From Frondihabitans australicus (GTDB taxonomy: Bacteria; Actinomycetota; Actinomycetes; Actinomycetales; Microbacteriaceae): 64,000 nt of DNA. Positions 32,038 to 40,338 of the stretch are shown piece by piece. The number at the start of each line of letters is the position of its first letter. The first letter of the stretch is position 1. The DNA is taken from positions 2,046,001-2,110,000 of the forward strand of contig NZ_RBKS01000001.1 of assembly GCF_003634555.1 (NCBI RefSeq), written 5' to 3'. The position numbers and the translations under genes were made by a program. The notes beneath the pieces are model-generated. The model saw only the letters and a program-made list of their open reading frames with translations. It ran no database searches and had not been told where the DNA came from.

Positions 32038-33038
32038 CACTCGACGCCGTAGTCGCGCACGCTCCGCCCGAGCGACACGTCGTCGCGCTCGCCATGATGC
32101 TGACGCAGGTACACCTCGAGGTCGGCCGCCCGCTTCGCGTGCTCGCGGTCTCGCACGAGGGGCTCGGGGCCGAGGGCGTGGCCGACGTGCAGGAGCACGT
32201 CTTCGGCGCACCGGGCCACGGTGGCCCGCACCCGCTTGCCGACGAGGACGGCGTCGTGGCCGGAGTCGACGACGGCGGCGGCCCCGGCCAGGGCGGAGCG
32301 CGCCTCGGTCAGCCGGGCGTCGACGATGCCGAGGTGCATGAGCACGATCGCGTCGTCGTGCCGGGAGGGTCGCCGAGACGCGTCGAGGAGGGCTCGTCCC
32401 AGCCCGACGGCACCTCCGAACCAGCACGCTGCGACGCTGATGCCGCCCCACGTGAATCCCGGCCGCCGGAGGTACCACCCGGTCTCGCCCACGGGGAACG
32501 CGCGGGCGCCGGAGAACTCGACGGAGCCGCTGGGGATCTCCTGGAGCCCGCGTGCGTGCCAGGGCTCCGACGAGACCCTGACCGATGCCTGACCGAGTCG
32601 CACCCGGAAGAGCCGGCGTTCCGACTCGTCTACCCAGGCGGTCACGAGCGCGTCCGACAGCACGCTCGCCAGCGAGCACCACGGCTTGACGCCCCGGAGC
32701 TCCCAGCCCCGCGGCCCCTCCACCGCCTCGAGGCGCGCACCTGGGCCCTCGGCGGCGAAGACGCCCCAGGTGCCGCCGCGGATCTGCGACGAGTCGGCCT
32801 GGTCGAGGATGGTGAGCGCGTCGACGTGCGGCTCGATGGCCCGGGCGACGCCGAGGTCGTGCGCTCCGAGCGTGGCGAGGGCCTCCCAGACGTCCAGGCT
32901 GCCGCCCAGTCCGACGAAGGGGCGGAGGGGCCCGAGAGCCTTGCCGAGGTCGAGGGCGTCGTCGACGGTCTCGGGCAGCGCGTCCAGCGCCCGGGCCGTC
33001 ACCGGTCCGGGCTCACCGGGGGCGAGCGCGACGCGCAT
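32034..33038 (-). CDS. Acyl-CoA dehydrogenase-like protein
   Basis: 334 aa. Segments SQIRGGTWGVFAAEGPGARL, LRGVKPWCSLASVLSDALVT and the C-terminal helices (HLGIVDARLTEARSALAGAA, VARCAEDVLLHVGHALGPEP) are recognisable as the acyl-CoA dehydrogenase fold, but it is shorter than the usual about 380 aa and the N-terminal helical domain is reduced. The catalytic Glu is not evident. The start overlaps the GT2 stop by 1 nt (TGATG). In the NodS/PIG-L context it may act on an acyl group of a glycolipid. Confidence 0.82.
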   Translation of the reverse strand: MRVALAPGEPGPVTARALDALPETVDDALDLGKALGPLRPFVGLGGSLDVWEALATLGAHDLGVARAIEPHVDALTILDQADSSQIRGGTWGVFAAEGPGARLEAVEGPRGWELRGVKPWCSLASVLSDALVTAWVDESERRLFRVRLGQASVRVSSEPWHARGLQEIPSGSVEFSGARAFPVGETGWYLRRPGFTWGGISVAACWFGGAVGLGRALLDASRRPSRHDDAIVLMHLGIVDARLTEARSALAGAAAVVDSGHDAVLVGKRVRATVARCAEDVLLHVGHALGPEPLVRDREHAKRAADLEVYLRQHHGERDDVSLGRSVRDYGVEW

Positions 33039-33802
33039 CACGGCGCAGCCTGTGGTTCGAGACCGGGCTCCCGGCTGTCCGACAGCGCCTCGACGAGGTG
33101 AGCAGCGTATCCCCCCGGCGTCCGGCCCACGGGCCGACCTGAGGTCACGACCTCCGCGACGTCGGAAGCGACGATCACAGCGCCGCGCTCGCGGAGGCGC
33201 GCGACGAGCAGGTTGTCCTCGTGCTCGGCCACGGGGTCGAAGCCCGACACCGCCTCGTACGCGCTCGCCCGCACTCCGAGATTCGCGCCGTGCACGTGAC
33301 CGTTGGGTCTGCCGCGCTCATGCGTCGCGGTCCACCGAGCCCACTGGTCGGCGGTCAGGTCGGCAGGATCCGGCCGCACGGTACCGACCATCACGTCGGC
33401 CCCGGCGTCGGCCAGCTCGACCTGGTGTGTCAGCCACAGCGCCGGGACGACGGAGTCGGCGTCGGTGTTGGCGATCCACGCCGACCGCAGCGCCGGCCCG
33501 TCGCCGCTCGACAGAGACCGGCGGATGCCTATGCCGCGCGCCACGCCCACGCGGCCCACGCGCACGACGGCCAGGTCGACGCCGCGATCCCCGTACGAGC
33601 GCACGATCTCCTCGGTCGCATCCGCGCAGGCATCGGCCACCACCACAATCGTCACGTCGACGGCGGGGTGGGTGACGGCGACCTCGGCACGCGCCGCGAT
33701 CAGCGAGTCGAGGCACGGGCAGATGAGTGCGGCCTCGTCGCGAGCCGGAACGACGACCGCGACCGACTGGATCTTGCCGTCCATCTGGGAGTCTCCGGTC
33801 AC
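33038..33802 (-). CDS. GT2-family glycosyltransferase
   Basis: 254 aa. VAVVVPARDEAALICPCLDS opens the GT-A domain, VVVADACADATEEIVRSYGD and ANTDADSVVP carry the nucleotide-sugar and metal sites, and RPNGHVHGANLGVRASAYEA then GFDPVAEHEDNLLVARLRER fits the acceptor loop with ED. It lies between the methyltransferase and the acyl-CoA-dehydrogenase-like gene, overlapping both. Confidence 0.9.
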   Translation of the reverse strand: MTGDSQMDGKIQSVAVVVPARDEAALICPCLDSLIAARAEVAVTHPAVDVTIVVVADACADATEEIVRSYGDRGVDLAVVRVGRVGVARGIGIRRSLSSGDGPALRSAWIANTDADSVVPALWLTHQVELADAGADVMVGTVRPDPADLTADQWARWTATHERGRPNGHVHGANLGVRASAYEAVSGFDPVAEHEDNLLVARLRERGAVIVASDVAEVVTSGRPVGRTPGGYAAHLVEALSDSREPGLEPQAAP

Positions 33803-34410
33803 ACGATGCCTGTTCTGCGCGCGACGGAACGGTCGTCGACACCGAAGACGTCGAGCACGAAGTCAGCCTCCTCGTGATGCACCAGCCGACTCAGCATCGA
33901 CTCGAAGGCGATGAGGCGGTGCACGGCGTCGCCGGTCTGCACGAAGTCGGGCTCGTCGCGCCGCCAATGACAGGCGAGCAGCACGCCGGTCGGGGCGAGC
34001 TGCTCCTCGATGCGCGAGACGAGGTCGGAGAGCCGGTCTCGGCTCAGGTAGTAGGCCACCTCGGAGAGCACGATGAGGTCCCAGGGGCCGGGCGGCAGGC
34101 CCTCGCCGACATCGACGCGGGCGACCTCGACGTGGGTGAGCGGGGCGAGCCGCTCCCGGGCGCGAGACAGAGCACTCTCGGCCACGTCGACGGCTAGCAC
34201 CCGGTCAACTCGGCGAGCCAGCTCCTCGGTGAGCACCCCGATCGAGCAACCGACCTCGAGCACCTGGCCGTAGTGCTCGTCGGGGAGCGAAGCGAGGGTG
34301 ATGGCGCGCTTGCGGATCTCGTACCACCGCGAGGTCACGCTCCACGGGTCGTCATGGAGGGCGTGCTCCTGCTCGAAGTGCTCGTGAAGCCCCGCCGCCG
34401 AAGGGCTCAC
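33799..34410 (-). CDS. NodS-like SAM-dependent methyltransferase
   Basis: 203 aa. Begins with HFEQEHALHDDPWSVTSRWY, a motif of the NodS-type class I methyltransferases, then the SAM motif VLEVGCSIGVLTEELARR. DLIVLSEVAYYLSR is motif IV/post. NodS enzymes methylate the amino group of a deacetylated chitooligosaccharide in rhizobia; here the adjacent PIG-L deacetylase could supply such a free amine. The GTG start overlaps the upstream dehydrogenase stop by 4 nt. Confidence 0.88.
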   Translation of the reverse strand: MSPSAAGLHEHFEQEHALHDDPWSVTSRWYEIRKRAITLASLPDEHYGQVLEVGCSIGVLTEELARRVDRVLAVDVAESALSRARERLAPLTHVEVARVDVGEGLPPGPWDLIVLSEVAYYLSRDRLSDLVSRIEEQLAPTGVLLACHWRRDEPDFVQTGDAVHRLIAFESMLSRLVHHEEADFVLDVFGVDDRSVARRTGIV

Positions 34411-35582
34411 GGCTTAAAGACGACCTTGATGCAGCCGTCCTCCTTCTTCTTGAAGATCTCGTACATCTCGGGCGCGCGATCGAGCGCGACGGGATGGGTG
34501 ACGAGGTCTTCCGTGCCGAGCGGGTCGGCGGGATCTTCTACGAGGGGCAGGAGGGTCTCGGTCCATTTCTGCACGTTGCACTGCCCCATGCGGATCGTGA
34601 CCTGCTTGTCGAAGAGGTTGAGGAACGGCGTCGGGTCGGCCGTGCCGCCGTAGACGCCGCTCAGCGAGACGGTGCCGCCGCGCCGCACGATGTCGAAGGC
34701 GAGGTGCATGGCCGACAGGCTGTCGATGCCGGCCTTCTGCATGAGCGGCTGCGCGACGCGGTCGGGCAGGCGTGCCGCCGCCTTCTGGAAGAGGCCCACC
34801 GGGCCGTGGTCGTGGGCTTCCATGCCGACGGCGTCAACCACGGAGTCGGGGCCACGACCGTCGGTCAGCTTCGCGATCACGTCAGAGATGTCGTCGGTGA
34901 GGTCGAGCGTCTCGACGCCATGGCGCTCGGCCATCGCCCGACGCTCGGGCACCGGGTCGACGGCGATGACGCGGTAGCCGCGGTGCACGCCGATCCGCGA
35001 GGCGAACTGCCCCACCGGGCCGAGGCCCAGCACGACGAGCGTGCCACCCTCCGGCACCTCGGCGTAGTCGACGCCCTGCCAGGCGGTCGGCAGGATGTCG
35101 CTGAGGAAGAGATAGCGCTCGTCGGGCAGGTCGTCGCCGACCACGATGAGGTTCGCGTCGGCGCGCTTGATGCCGAGGTACTCGGCCTGGCCACCGGGAA
35201 TCTGGCCGTACAGCTTCGTGTAGCCGTAGAGGGTGGCGCCCGAGTCGTACTCGGTCACCTGTGTGGTCTCGCACTGCGAGAACAGGCCGCGATCGCACAT
35301 GAAGCAGTGCCCGCAGGCGATCACGAAGGGCACGACGACGCGGTCACCGACGTGGATGCGCTCGACGCCCGGCCCGACCTCGCTGACGACGCCCATCGTC
35401 TCGTGGCCGAGCACGTCGCCCTTGTCGAGGTAGGGACCGAAGACGTCGTAGAGGTGGAGGTCGCTGCCGCAGATGGCGGCGGAGGTGACACGGATCACGG
35501 CGTCGCCGGGCTCGACGATCGTGGGGTTCGGCACCTCTTCGACGCTGACGTTCTCGACGGACTGGTAAGTGAGAGCCTTCAT
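34407..35582 (-). CDS. Zinc-dependent alcohol dehydrogenase (MDR family)
   Basis: 391 aa. Catalytic zinc residues Cys38 (ICGSDLH) and His60-Glu61 (GHETMG); structural zinc cysteines in CGHCFMCDRGLFSQC; Rossmann loop VLGLGPVGQFASRIG. The insertions after residue 120 fit the glutathione-independent formaldehyde-dehydrogenase-like subgroup. It is the first gene of the minus-strand operon. Substrate unknown. Confidence 0.95.
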   Translation of the reverse strand: MKALTYQSVENVSVEEVPNPTIVEPGDAVIRVTSAAICGSDLHLYDVFGPYLDKGDVLGHETMGVVSEVGPGVERIHVGDRVVVPFVIACGHCFMCDRGLFSQCETTQVTEYDSGATLYGYTKLYGQIPGGQAEYLGIKRADANLIVVGDDLPDERYLFLSDILPTAWQGVDYAEVPEGGTLVVLGLGPVGQFASRIGVHRGYRVIAVDPVPERRAMAERHGVETLDLTDDISDVIAKLTDGRGPDSVVDAVGMEAHDHGPVGLFQKAAARLPDRVAQPLMQKAGIDSLSAMHLAFDIVRRGGTVSLSGVYGGTADPTPFLNLFDKQVTIRMGQCNVQKWTETLLPLVEDPADPLGTEDLVTHPVALDRAPEMYEIFKKKEDGCIKVVFKP

Positions 35583-35630
35583 GGTGACGGTCTACACACT
35601 CCGTGGTGTGCGGGGTACAGCGACTGGCGC

Positions 35631-36089
35631 TCAGCGGACCTCGGGTTGGTCGGAGGCGGCTCCGCCCTCGGCCAGCCACGCCAGGCGCTGCAACGCCTCC
35701 GTGTTGCGCACCTTGATCGCCACCGCCATGAGCGGCTCCGGCACGAGGGCGCCCGGACCCGACGACGCGTACTCGTCCATGCGGACGACGCTTCCGCTCC
35801 CCCGAGGCTGCGCGTCGATGATCACGTGCGCCTCCCCGATCGGCCAGCCGCGCGCGACGAACTCGGCGTGCCGGGGAGCGTCCCACGCGATCACCGACGT
35901 CGTGTCATCGATGACGGCGGGCCAGACGCCGAACGAGTGGTGGATCTGCGAGTCGGGCGCCGGCCACGCGGCGTCGACCTCGCGGATGCGCGACGCCCCG
36001 ACGACCCAGCTCGGAAACAGCCAGCCGTAGGCCAGCACGCGGAAGACGGCCTCGGGTGAGGCCTCGATGTAGCGGTGGCGGACGGCTAT
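35631..36089 (-). CDS. SRPBCC family protein with no canonical start
   Basis: About 152 aa: AVRHRYIEASPEAVFRVLAY, then GASRIREVDAAW, a START-like ligand-binding fold. A good ribosome binding site GAGAGG precedes ATA (36087-36089) at 7 nt, but there is no ATG, GTG or TTG near the expected start; the frame stays open upstream to a distant ATG with implausible sequence. Either ATA is used, a base is wrong, or the start codon is mutated. It is divergent from the 36711 gene and downstream of a hairpin. Confidence 0.7.
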   Translation of the reverse strand: MAVRHRYIEASPEAVFRVLAYGWLFPSWVVGASRIREVDAAWPAPDSQIHHSFGVWPAVIDDTTSVIAWDAPRHAEFVARGWPIGEAHVIIDAQPRGSGSVVRMDEYASSGPGALVPEPLMAVAIKVRNTEALQRLAWLAEGGAASDQPEVR

Positions 36090-36710
36090 GACGGTGCCTC
36101 TCAGTGGATGCGGGTGTTGCTGGTGATGGAAGTGGAGATCAGGAATCGATGCCGAGGTGCGGCAGCTCAGTGATGCCGAACTCGTGTCGGAGGGCGCTGC
36201 GGGCGGCGTACGCCCCGTTGTCAGGTGGCATCGTCGGGGCAAACCGGGAGAGGCACCTTTCCGAACCTCACGGGGTGCCCAGATCACCCGGTGGCGCCTT
36301 CTCACGCAGGCATGAGAAGGCGCCACGCTTTCCAGTCTTTCGCCGATCCCAAATCACGAAGGACATCCACCGGCGAAACCGCCCCACTACGTGAGAGGCC
36401 ATTTGAGGTGCAGGTGCGGGCGGGCATGGGGGATGCGCGCCCGCACCCGGATGCGACCCAGGACGTGGGCCGACCTACCCGGCGATGCGGGTAAACGAAC
36501 GGTATCGGGTCACCGTCCGGAACGCTCGGGGTTGACGCGCGTGCTCCCTCATGACGTAGGGACGTCGAACCCTACCCGGCCTCTCCCGCGCCATACACTG
36601 GGACCAGGCCGGGGAGCGACACCTGACTTCTGCTGCAAGATCTCCGCACCCTTAGGCCCATCTCATTGAGCTCATGCGCTGCGACAGCGGATCGGCGTAG
36701 GGTCCGGGCT
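36090..36710. other. Intergenic stretch without a supported gene
   Basis: About 620 nt. It holds the strong hairpin at 36291-36326. Frames on both strands are not protein-like. No promoter can be assigned with confidence. Confidence 0.5.
36291..36326. terminator. Strong hairpin in intergenic region
   Basis: GTGGCGCCTTCTCA and TGAGAAGGCGCCAC form a perfect 14-bp stem with an 8-nt loop, followed by GCTTTCC. It is not near the end of a called gene, so it may terminate a lost gene or an unrecognised small RNA. Confidence 0.5.
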
Positions 36711-36977
36711 ATGCCAGGACGACAAATGAACGGGGTGAAGAATCCCGAGATGTATGAGGAACTCCGCAAAGAGGGCAACTCCAAGGAGAAGTCAGCCCGG
36801 ATTTCAAACGCTGCCGCAAAGCGCGGGAAGTCCGCGGTCGGCAGGAAGGGAGGTGAGAGCGGCTCCTACGACGATTGGACGGTCGCCGACCTCCGGAAAA
36901 GTGCGAAGGAGCTTGGCCTCACCGGGTACTCAGACAAGCGGAAGAGTGAGTTGATCAAGGCGATCAGGAAGCACTGA
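36711..36977 (+). CDS. Small Rho-N/SAP-like domain protein
   Basis: 88 aa. The first half has EMYEELRKEGNSKEKSARIS and NAAAKRGKSAVGRKGG; the second half YDDWTVADLRKSAKELGLTG and KRKSELIKAIRKH fits the Rho termination factor N-terminal/SAP-like helix-extended-loop-helix that binds nucleic acids. It is basic overall. Such short proteins are common in actinobacteria; the biological role is not established. Confidence 0.88.
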   Translation: MPGRQMNGVKNPEMYEELRKEGNSKEKSARISNAAAKRGKSAVGRKGGESGSYDDWTVADLRKSAKELGLTGYSDKRKSELIKAIRKH

Positions 36978-37195
36978 CCGACTCCCAAGTCGCCTCGTAA
37001 TGCGGCATTTCTGGGCCTGTCTAGTCCTCTTCCAGACCCACTCTGGACAAGCACCGACCAGCGAACAGTGCTACGGCCGACCTTGGCCGACTCTGATCGG
37101 CGTTCCATCGGCCCGTAGAGCCCCGTCCACAGACGCGCTCAGTGGGGTACGCCCGGCTTCGCCACGTCAGGCCGTCGGGCATACCGTGTGACATC

Positions 37196-38758
37196 ATGAG
37201 CCCCTCGCATGCCGATGAATCCCTGCCGGTTGATGCGATCCCGACGGGCGTCGACGGGCATCACGGTCGACACATCGTCGGTGAGCAGCCGCCTCGACCA
37301 GCAGCCGACCGTCAGCAGGCTACGGAGCGGAAGCACGACGGCGACGACCCGAACCGGTGGCGAGCCCTGGTCATCATCCTCATCGGCGGCGGGATCGTGC
37401 TCCTCGACGTCTCGATCGTTAACGTCGCTCTCGAGTCGATCTCGAAGGGGCTTCCCGGTGCCTCGGCGGAAGCGGTGCAGTGGGTGTTGTCGGGCTACGC
37501 CCTGTCGTTCGGGCTCCTGCTCGTGCCGGGTGGTCGGCTCGGGGACGTCACGGGGCGGCGGCGCATGTTCGTGCTCGGCATCGCCCTCTTCACGCTGGCG
37601 AGCGCTTTCTGCGGCTTCGCACCCAACGGTCTCTTCCTGGTCATCGCCCGTCTCGTCCAGGGGCTCGCGGGTGGCCTGCTCACCCCGCAGGTCACAGCGC
37701 TCATCCAGCAGCTGTTCCAGGGGCGCGAGCGGGGCACGGCGTTCGGCCTCTTCGGCGCGACGACGGGAATCGCGACGGCGATCGGGCCTCTAGCGGGCGG
37801 GGCGCTCATCGCGGCCTTCGGCGAGACCGAGGGCTGGCGATTCGTGTTCTACGTCAACCTGCCCATCGGCATCATCACGATCCTGCTCGCGTTCCGTCTC
37901 ATACCGGCCGACAAGAAAGAGCGCGACAATAAGCGGCACGATTTCGATCCTTTTGGAATCGCTCTTCTCGGCGCGGCCGTGGTGGCTCTTCTGCTGCCGT
38001 TCGTGCAATCGCAGGAGTGGCCCGGCGCCGGCAAGTACTGGCTGGTCGTCGTGGCGGTTGTTTTCGCTGGGCTGTTCCTTCTCTGGGAGCGTCACTACGG
38101 TAAGACCCGCGAGGCCGTCGTCGACCTGACGCTGTTCACACGACGTTCGTTCTCGCTGGGGGTGCTCCTCGCGACCGCCTATTTCGGCGGCTTCACTCCG
38201 TTGTTCTTCGTGGTCACACTCGCCTTGCAGTCGGGCCTGAAGTACTCCGCGCTCCTTGCTGGTGTGTCGACGGTGTCGTTCGCCGTCGGCTCGGGCATCG
38301 CCGCGACGATCGGCGGCAGGATCGTGCACCGGTTCGGCCGGCAGCTCATCATCGTCGGCTGCATCCTCGTGCTGTGGGGCCTCGCGGGTGTCATTATCGT
38401 CGTCACCTACCACTACGGGCCCGACCTCGGCTGGTGGCTGATCGTCCCGTTGCTCGTGGGCGGAATCGGCTCCGGGCTGACGATCGCCCCGAATCAGACA
38501 CTGACCCTGGCCGAAGTCCCCGTATCGCAAGGAGGCACGGCCGGGGGCCTGATCCAGGTCGGCGCCCGCGTCGGATCGGCGATCGGAATCGCGGCGGTCG
38601 GCAGCCTCTTCTACGGGACACTGGCGTCACAGCACGGCGATTACTCCAAGGCCCTGCCCCTCGGGCTCGGCGTCTCGCTCGGCTTCGTCGCGGCGGCGCT
38701 GGCCGCCGGCATCGTCGACAGCGTCATCGGACGGGTGCGAGACTCCCGCATCGAGTGA
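37196..38758 (+). CDS. MFS drug transporter, DHA2 family (14 TMS)
   Basis: 520 aa. After a 55-residue hydrophilic N-terminus, membrane segments begin at ALVIILIGGGIVLLDVSIVN, with the DHA2 motif VNVALESISKGLPGASAEAV and the A motif GGRLGDVTGRRRMFVLGI. Motif C is in FGATTGIATAIGPLAGGALI. Fourteen segments are countable. These proteins export hydrophobic compounds using the proton gradient. The ATG at 37196 is used; the frame is also open 54 nt upstream. Confidence 0.95.
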   Translation: MSPSHADESLPVDAIPTGVDGHHGRHIVGEQPPRPAADRQQATERKHDGDDPNRWRALVIILIGGGIVLLDVSIVNVALESISKGLPGASAEAVQWVLSGYALSFGLLLVPGGRLGDVTGRRRMFVLGIALFTLASAFCGFAPNGLFLVIARLVQGLAGGLLTPQVTALIQQLFQGRERGTAFGLFGATTGIATAIGPLAGGALIAAFGETEGWRFVFYVNLPIGIITILLAFRLIPADKKERDNKRHDFDPFGIALLGAAVVALLLPFVQSQEWPGAGKYWLVVVAVVFAGLFLLWERHYGKTREAVVDLTLFTRRSFSLGVLLATAYFGGFTPLFFVVTLALQSGLKYSALLAGVSTVSFAVGSGIAATIGGRIVHRFGRQLIIVGCILVLWGLAGVIIVVTYHYGPDLGWWLIVPLLVGGIGSGLTIAPNQTLTLAEVPVSQGGTAGGLIQVGARVGSAIGIAAVGSLFYGTLASQHGDYSKALPLGLGVSLGFVAAALAAGIVDSVIGRVRDSRIE

Positions 38759-38761
38759 AAG

Positions 38762-39223
38762 TCACAGCTCGTCGTTCGGGCGAGCCTCGTGGTGGGCGCG
38801 ACCGTGCGTTCGCCGCTCCTCCTTCATCTCCGCCTCGAAGAGGTGGCGGCGACCCCCGACCAGGTCATCGCGAGCCGTCTTTTCGAAGTCCTTGACCGTG
38901 GCGTAGTAGCCGTCGTCGTAGTCCTCGACGACCTGGAACGTCCATCGGCCGTGGATCACATTGCGGCCGATCACGCCGTTGCGAAGGCGGTCGGCCAGCT
39001 CCCGTTGCCCAGCCGCGTCGAACAGGTCGGCGGCCTCGCCGAGTGCGAGGTCCGCACGGCCCGTCAGTCGGTGGAATCCGTAAAGGAACCCTCGGGCCTG
39101 CTCGACGACCTCGAGAGCCTCGGAGAGTTTGCCGAGGGCCTCCACCGTTTCGTTCGTGACACCATCGGGCCTCGTATGTGCCGCATCCGGGCGGTCGTCT
39201 GAAGAGGGCAAGCCGTCTGCCAT
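38762..39223 (-). CDS. Hypothetical protein, 153 aa
   Basis: MADGLPSSDDRPDAAHTRPD then a helical part VTNETVEALGKLSEALEVVE, and RWTFQVVEDYDDGYYATVKD near the C-terminus. The ATG at 39223 is chosen because it lies 22 nt after the DUF3072 stop, with the two genes likely in one transcript; the longer frame would run into that gene. Helical, soluble, strongly charged end. Family not recognised. Confidence 0.7.
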   Translation of the reverse strand: MADGLPSSDDRPDAAHTRPDGVTNETVEALGKLSEALEVVEQARGFLYGFHRLTGRADLALGEAADLFDAAGQRELADRLRNGVIGRNVIHGRWTFQVVEDYDDGYYATVKDFEKTARDDLVGGRRHLFEAEMKEERRTHGRAHHEARPNDEL

Positions 39224-39245
39224 TACGACCGGCGGACGCTGAGGC

Positions 39246-39476
39246 TCATGCCCCGCGCCCGGTCTTCTGCTGGAGCCGCTCGATGTGCTCACTCGCTTCG
39301 GCCTTGGTCATGTCGGCGGGCAGCTCTTCGCGGGCGAGCGTGTCGAGGTAGCTCTTCTGGGCGGCCGTCCTGGGCTCGTCGCCGGTGACCCAGTCCTCGG
39401 GATCTTTTGAGGCCGGGTTCGCAGGATCAGGTGCGGGTCCGCCGAGTGTCTCGACAGAGAGTTCATCGTCGCTCAT
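39246..39476 (-). CDS. DUF3072 family protein
   Basis: 76 aa. PEDWVTGDEPRTAAQKSYLD then TLAREELPADMTKAEASEHI and ERLQQKTGRGA match the conserved DUF3072 layout. Function unknown; members are found in actinobacterial stress regions. It is followed by the 153-aa gene on the same strand. Confidence 0.9.
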   Translation of the reverse strand: MSDDELSVETLGGPAPDPANPASKDPEDWVTGDEPRTAAQKSYLDTLAREELPADMTKAEASEHIERLQQKTGRGA

Positions 39477-39549
39477 GCCGTCGAACCTACGCTCGGGCTC
39501 AGCGGTTCATCGCAGTCCACGGCCGGGCAGGGCGGCCATGAAACAGTCA

Positions 39550-39729
39550 TCAGTCGTCGCCTGCGGGCGTCTTGCCCGTGTAGATCGAGCCGATGTCGCT
39601 CTCCGCGTCGTCGTCGGTCCCGGCGTCGTCGTCGGGCTGTCCGACGAGGTCGCCGGCAAGCCCGTTCGTCTGGTCGAATCCGGTGGCAGGTTCCTGCTCG
39701 TCGGGTGTGTTGTCGTTCGTGTCGCTCAT
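39550..39729 (-). CDS. Small acidic protein, 59 aa
   Basis: MSDTNDNTPDEQEPATGFDQ then GLAGDLVGQPDDDAGTDDDA, ending GSIYTGKTPAGDD. Highly acidic and probably disordered. Its MSDT-start and composition resemble the acidic peptides at 28325-28639. It follows another acidic gene (39773-39958) by 43 nt. Confidence 0.65.
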   Translation of the reverse strand: MSDTNDNTPDEQEPATGFDQTNGLAGDLVGQPDDDAGTDDDAESDIGSIYTGKTPAGDD

Positions 39730-39772
39730 GGTCGACTCCTTCGTCGGATGGTGTGCGTCCGTGTGTGGCGGT

Positions 39773-39958
39773 TCAGTTCTGCCCGCCGCCTTCGGTGTCG
39801 TCGGTCGTGTCGCGACCGGTGGGGACGTCGTCGCTGTGAACGTCTGTGTCCGTCTCGTTGCCGCCCTCCGATTCGACTTCTTCCGGGTCGGTGTCGGGCT
39901 GTTCGGGCTCGACGTCGGCGGTGGTCTCTTCGGCGGGGTCCGGCTGGCTGTACGTCAT
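39773..39958 (-). CDS. Small acidic protein, 61 aa
   Basis: MTYSQPDPAEETTADVEPEQ then PDTDPEEVESEGGNETDTDV, ending DTTDDTEGGGQN. Asp/Glu/Thr-rich, no hydrophobic core. It is adjacent to the 59-aa acidic gene. Function unknown. Confidence 0.65.
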   Translation of the reverse strand: MTYSQPDPAEETTADVEPEQPDTDPEEVESEGGNETDTDVHSDDVPTGRDTTDDTEGGGQN

Positions 39959-40338
39959 GCCCGGCAACGTACGCGGGATCGCGAGACGAGAAGCGGCCTT
40001 GTACCCCGAGAGGCCGTTCCACGCAGAGGGAATTCGCCCGGCAACCGCTTGTGAGCCGGTGCAGCCCATGCCTCCGCGTCGGCGATCGCCCTCGTTGCCT
40101 CCCCTGCGATCGCGTCGGTACCCTCAGACAATCGGCTCTGGTGTGGATTCGGGAAGGGGAAGGACATGGGGGCGTCTCGCGACCATCCGACGGTACAGAA
40201 CGGCCTCATGCGCATCGTCGTGCCACGAGCCCGCGCTGCGCGCACTGTGCCACGGGACGACCCCATGGCGGGACTAAGCCTCGAGACAGATGAGTACGTC
40301 GCCGCACCGGATCGTGGTGTGTCGCTGTGGCGCCGCGA
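39959..40338. other. Intergenic stretch without a supported gene
   Basis: About 380 nt between the acidic peptide gene and the end of the enolase-superfamily gene. Frames on either strand are composition shadows. No clear element recognised. Confidence 0.5.
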
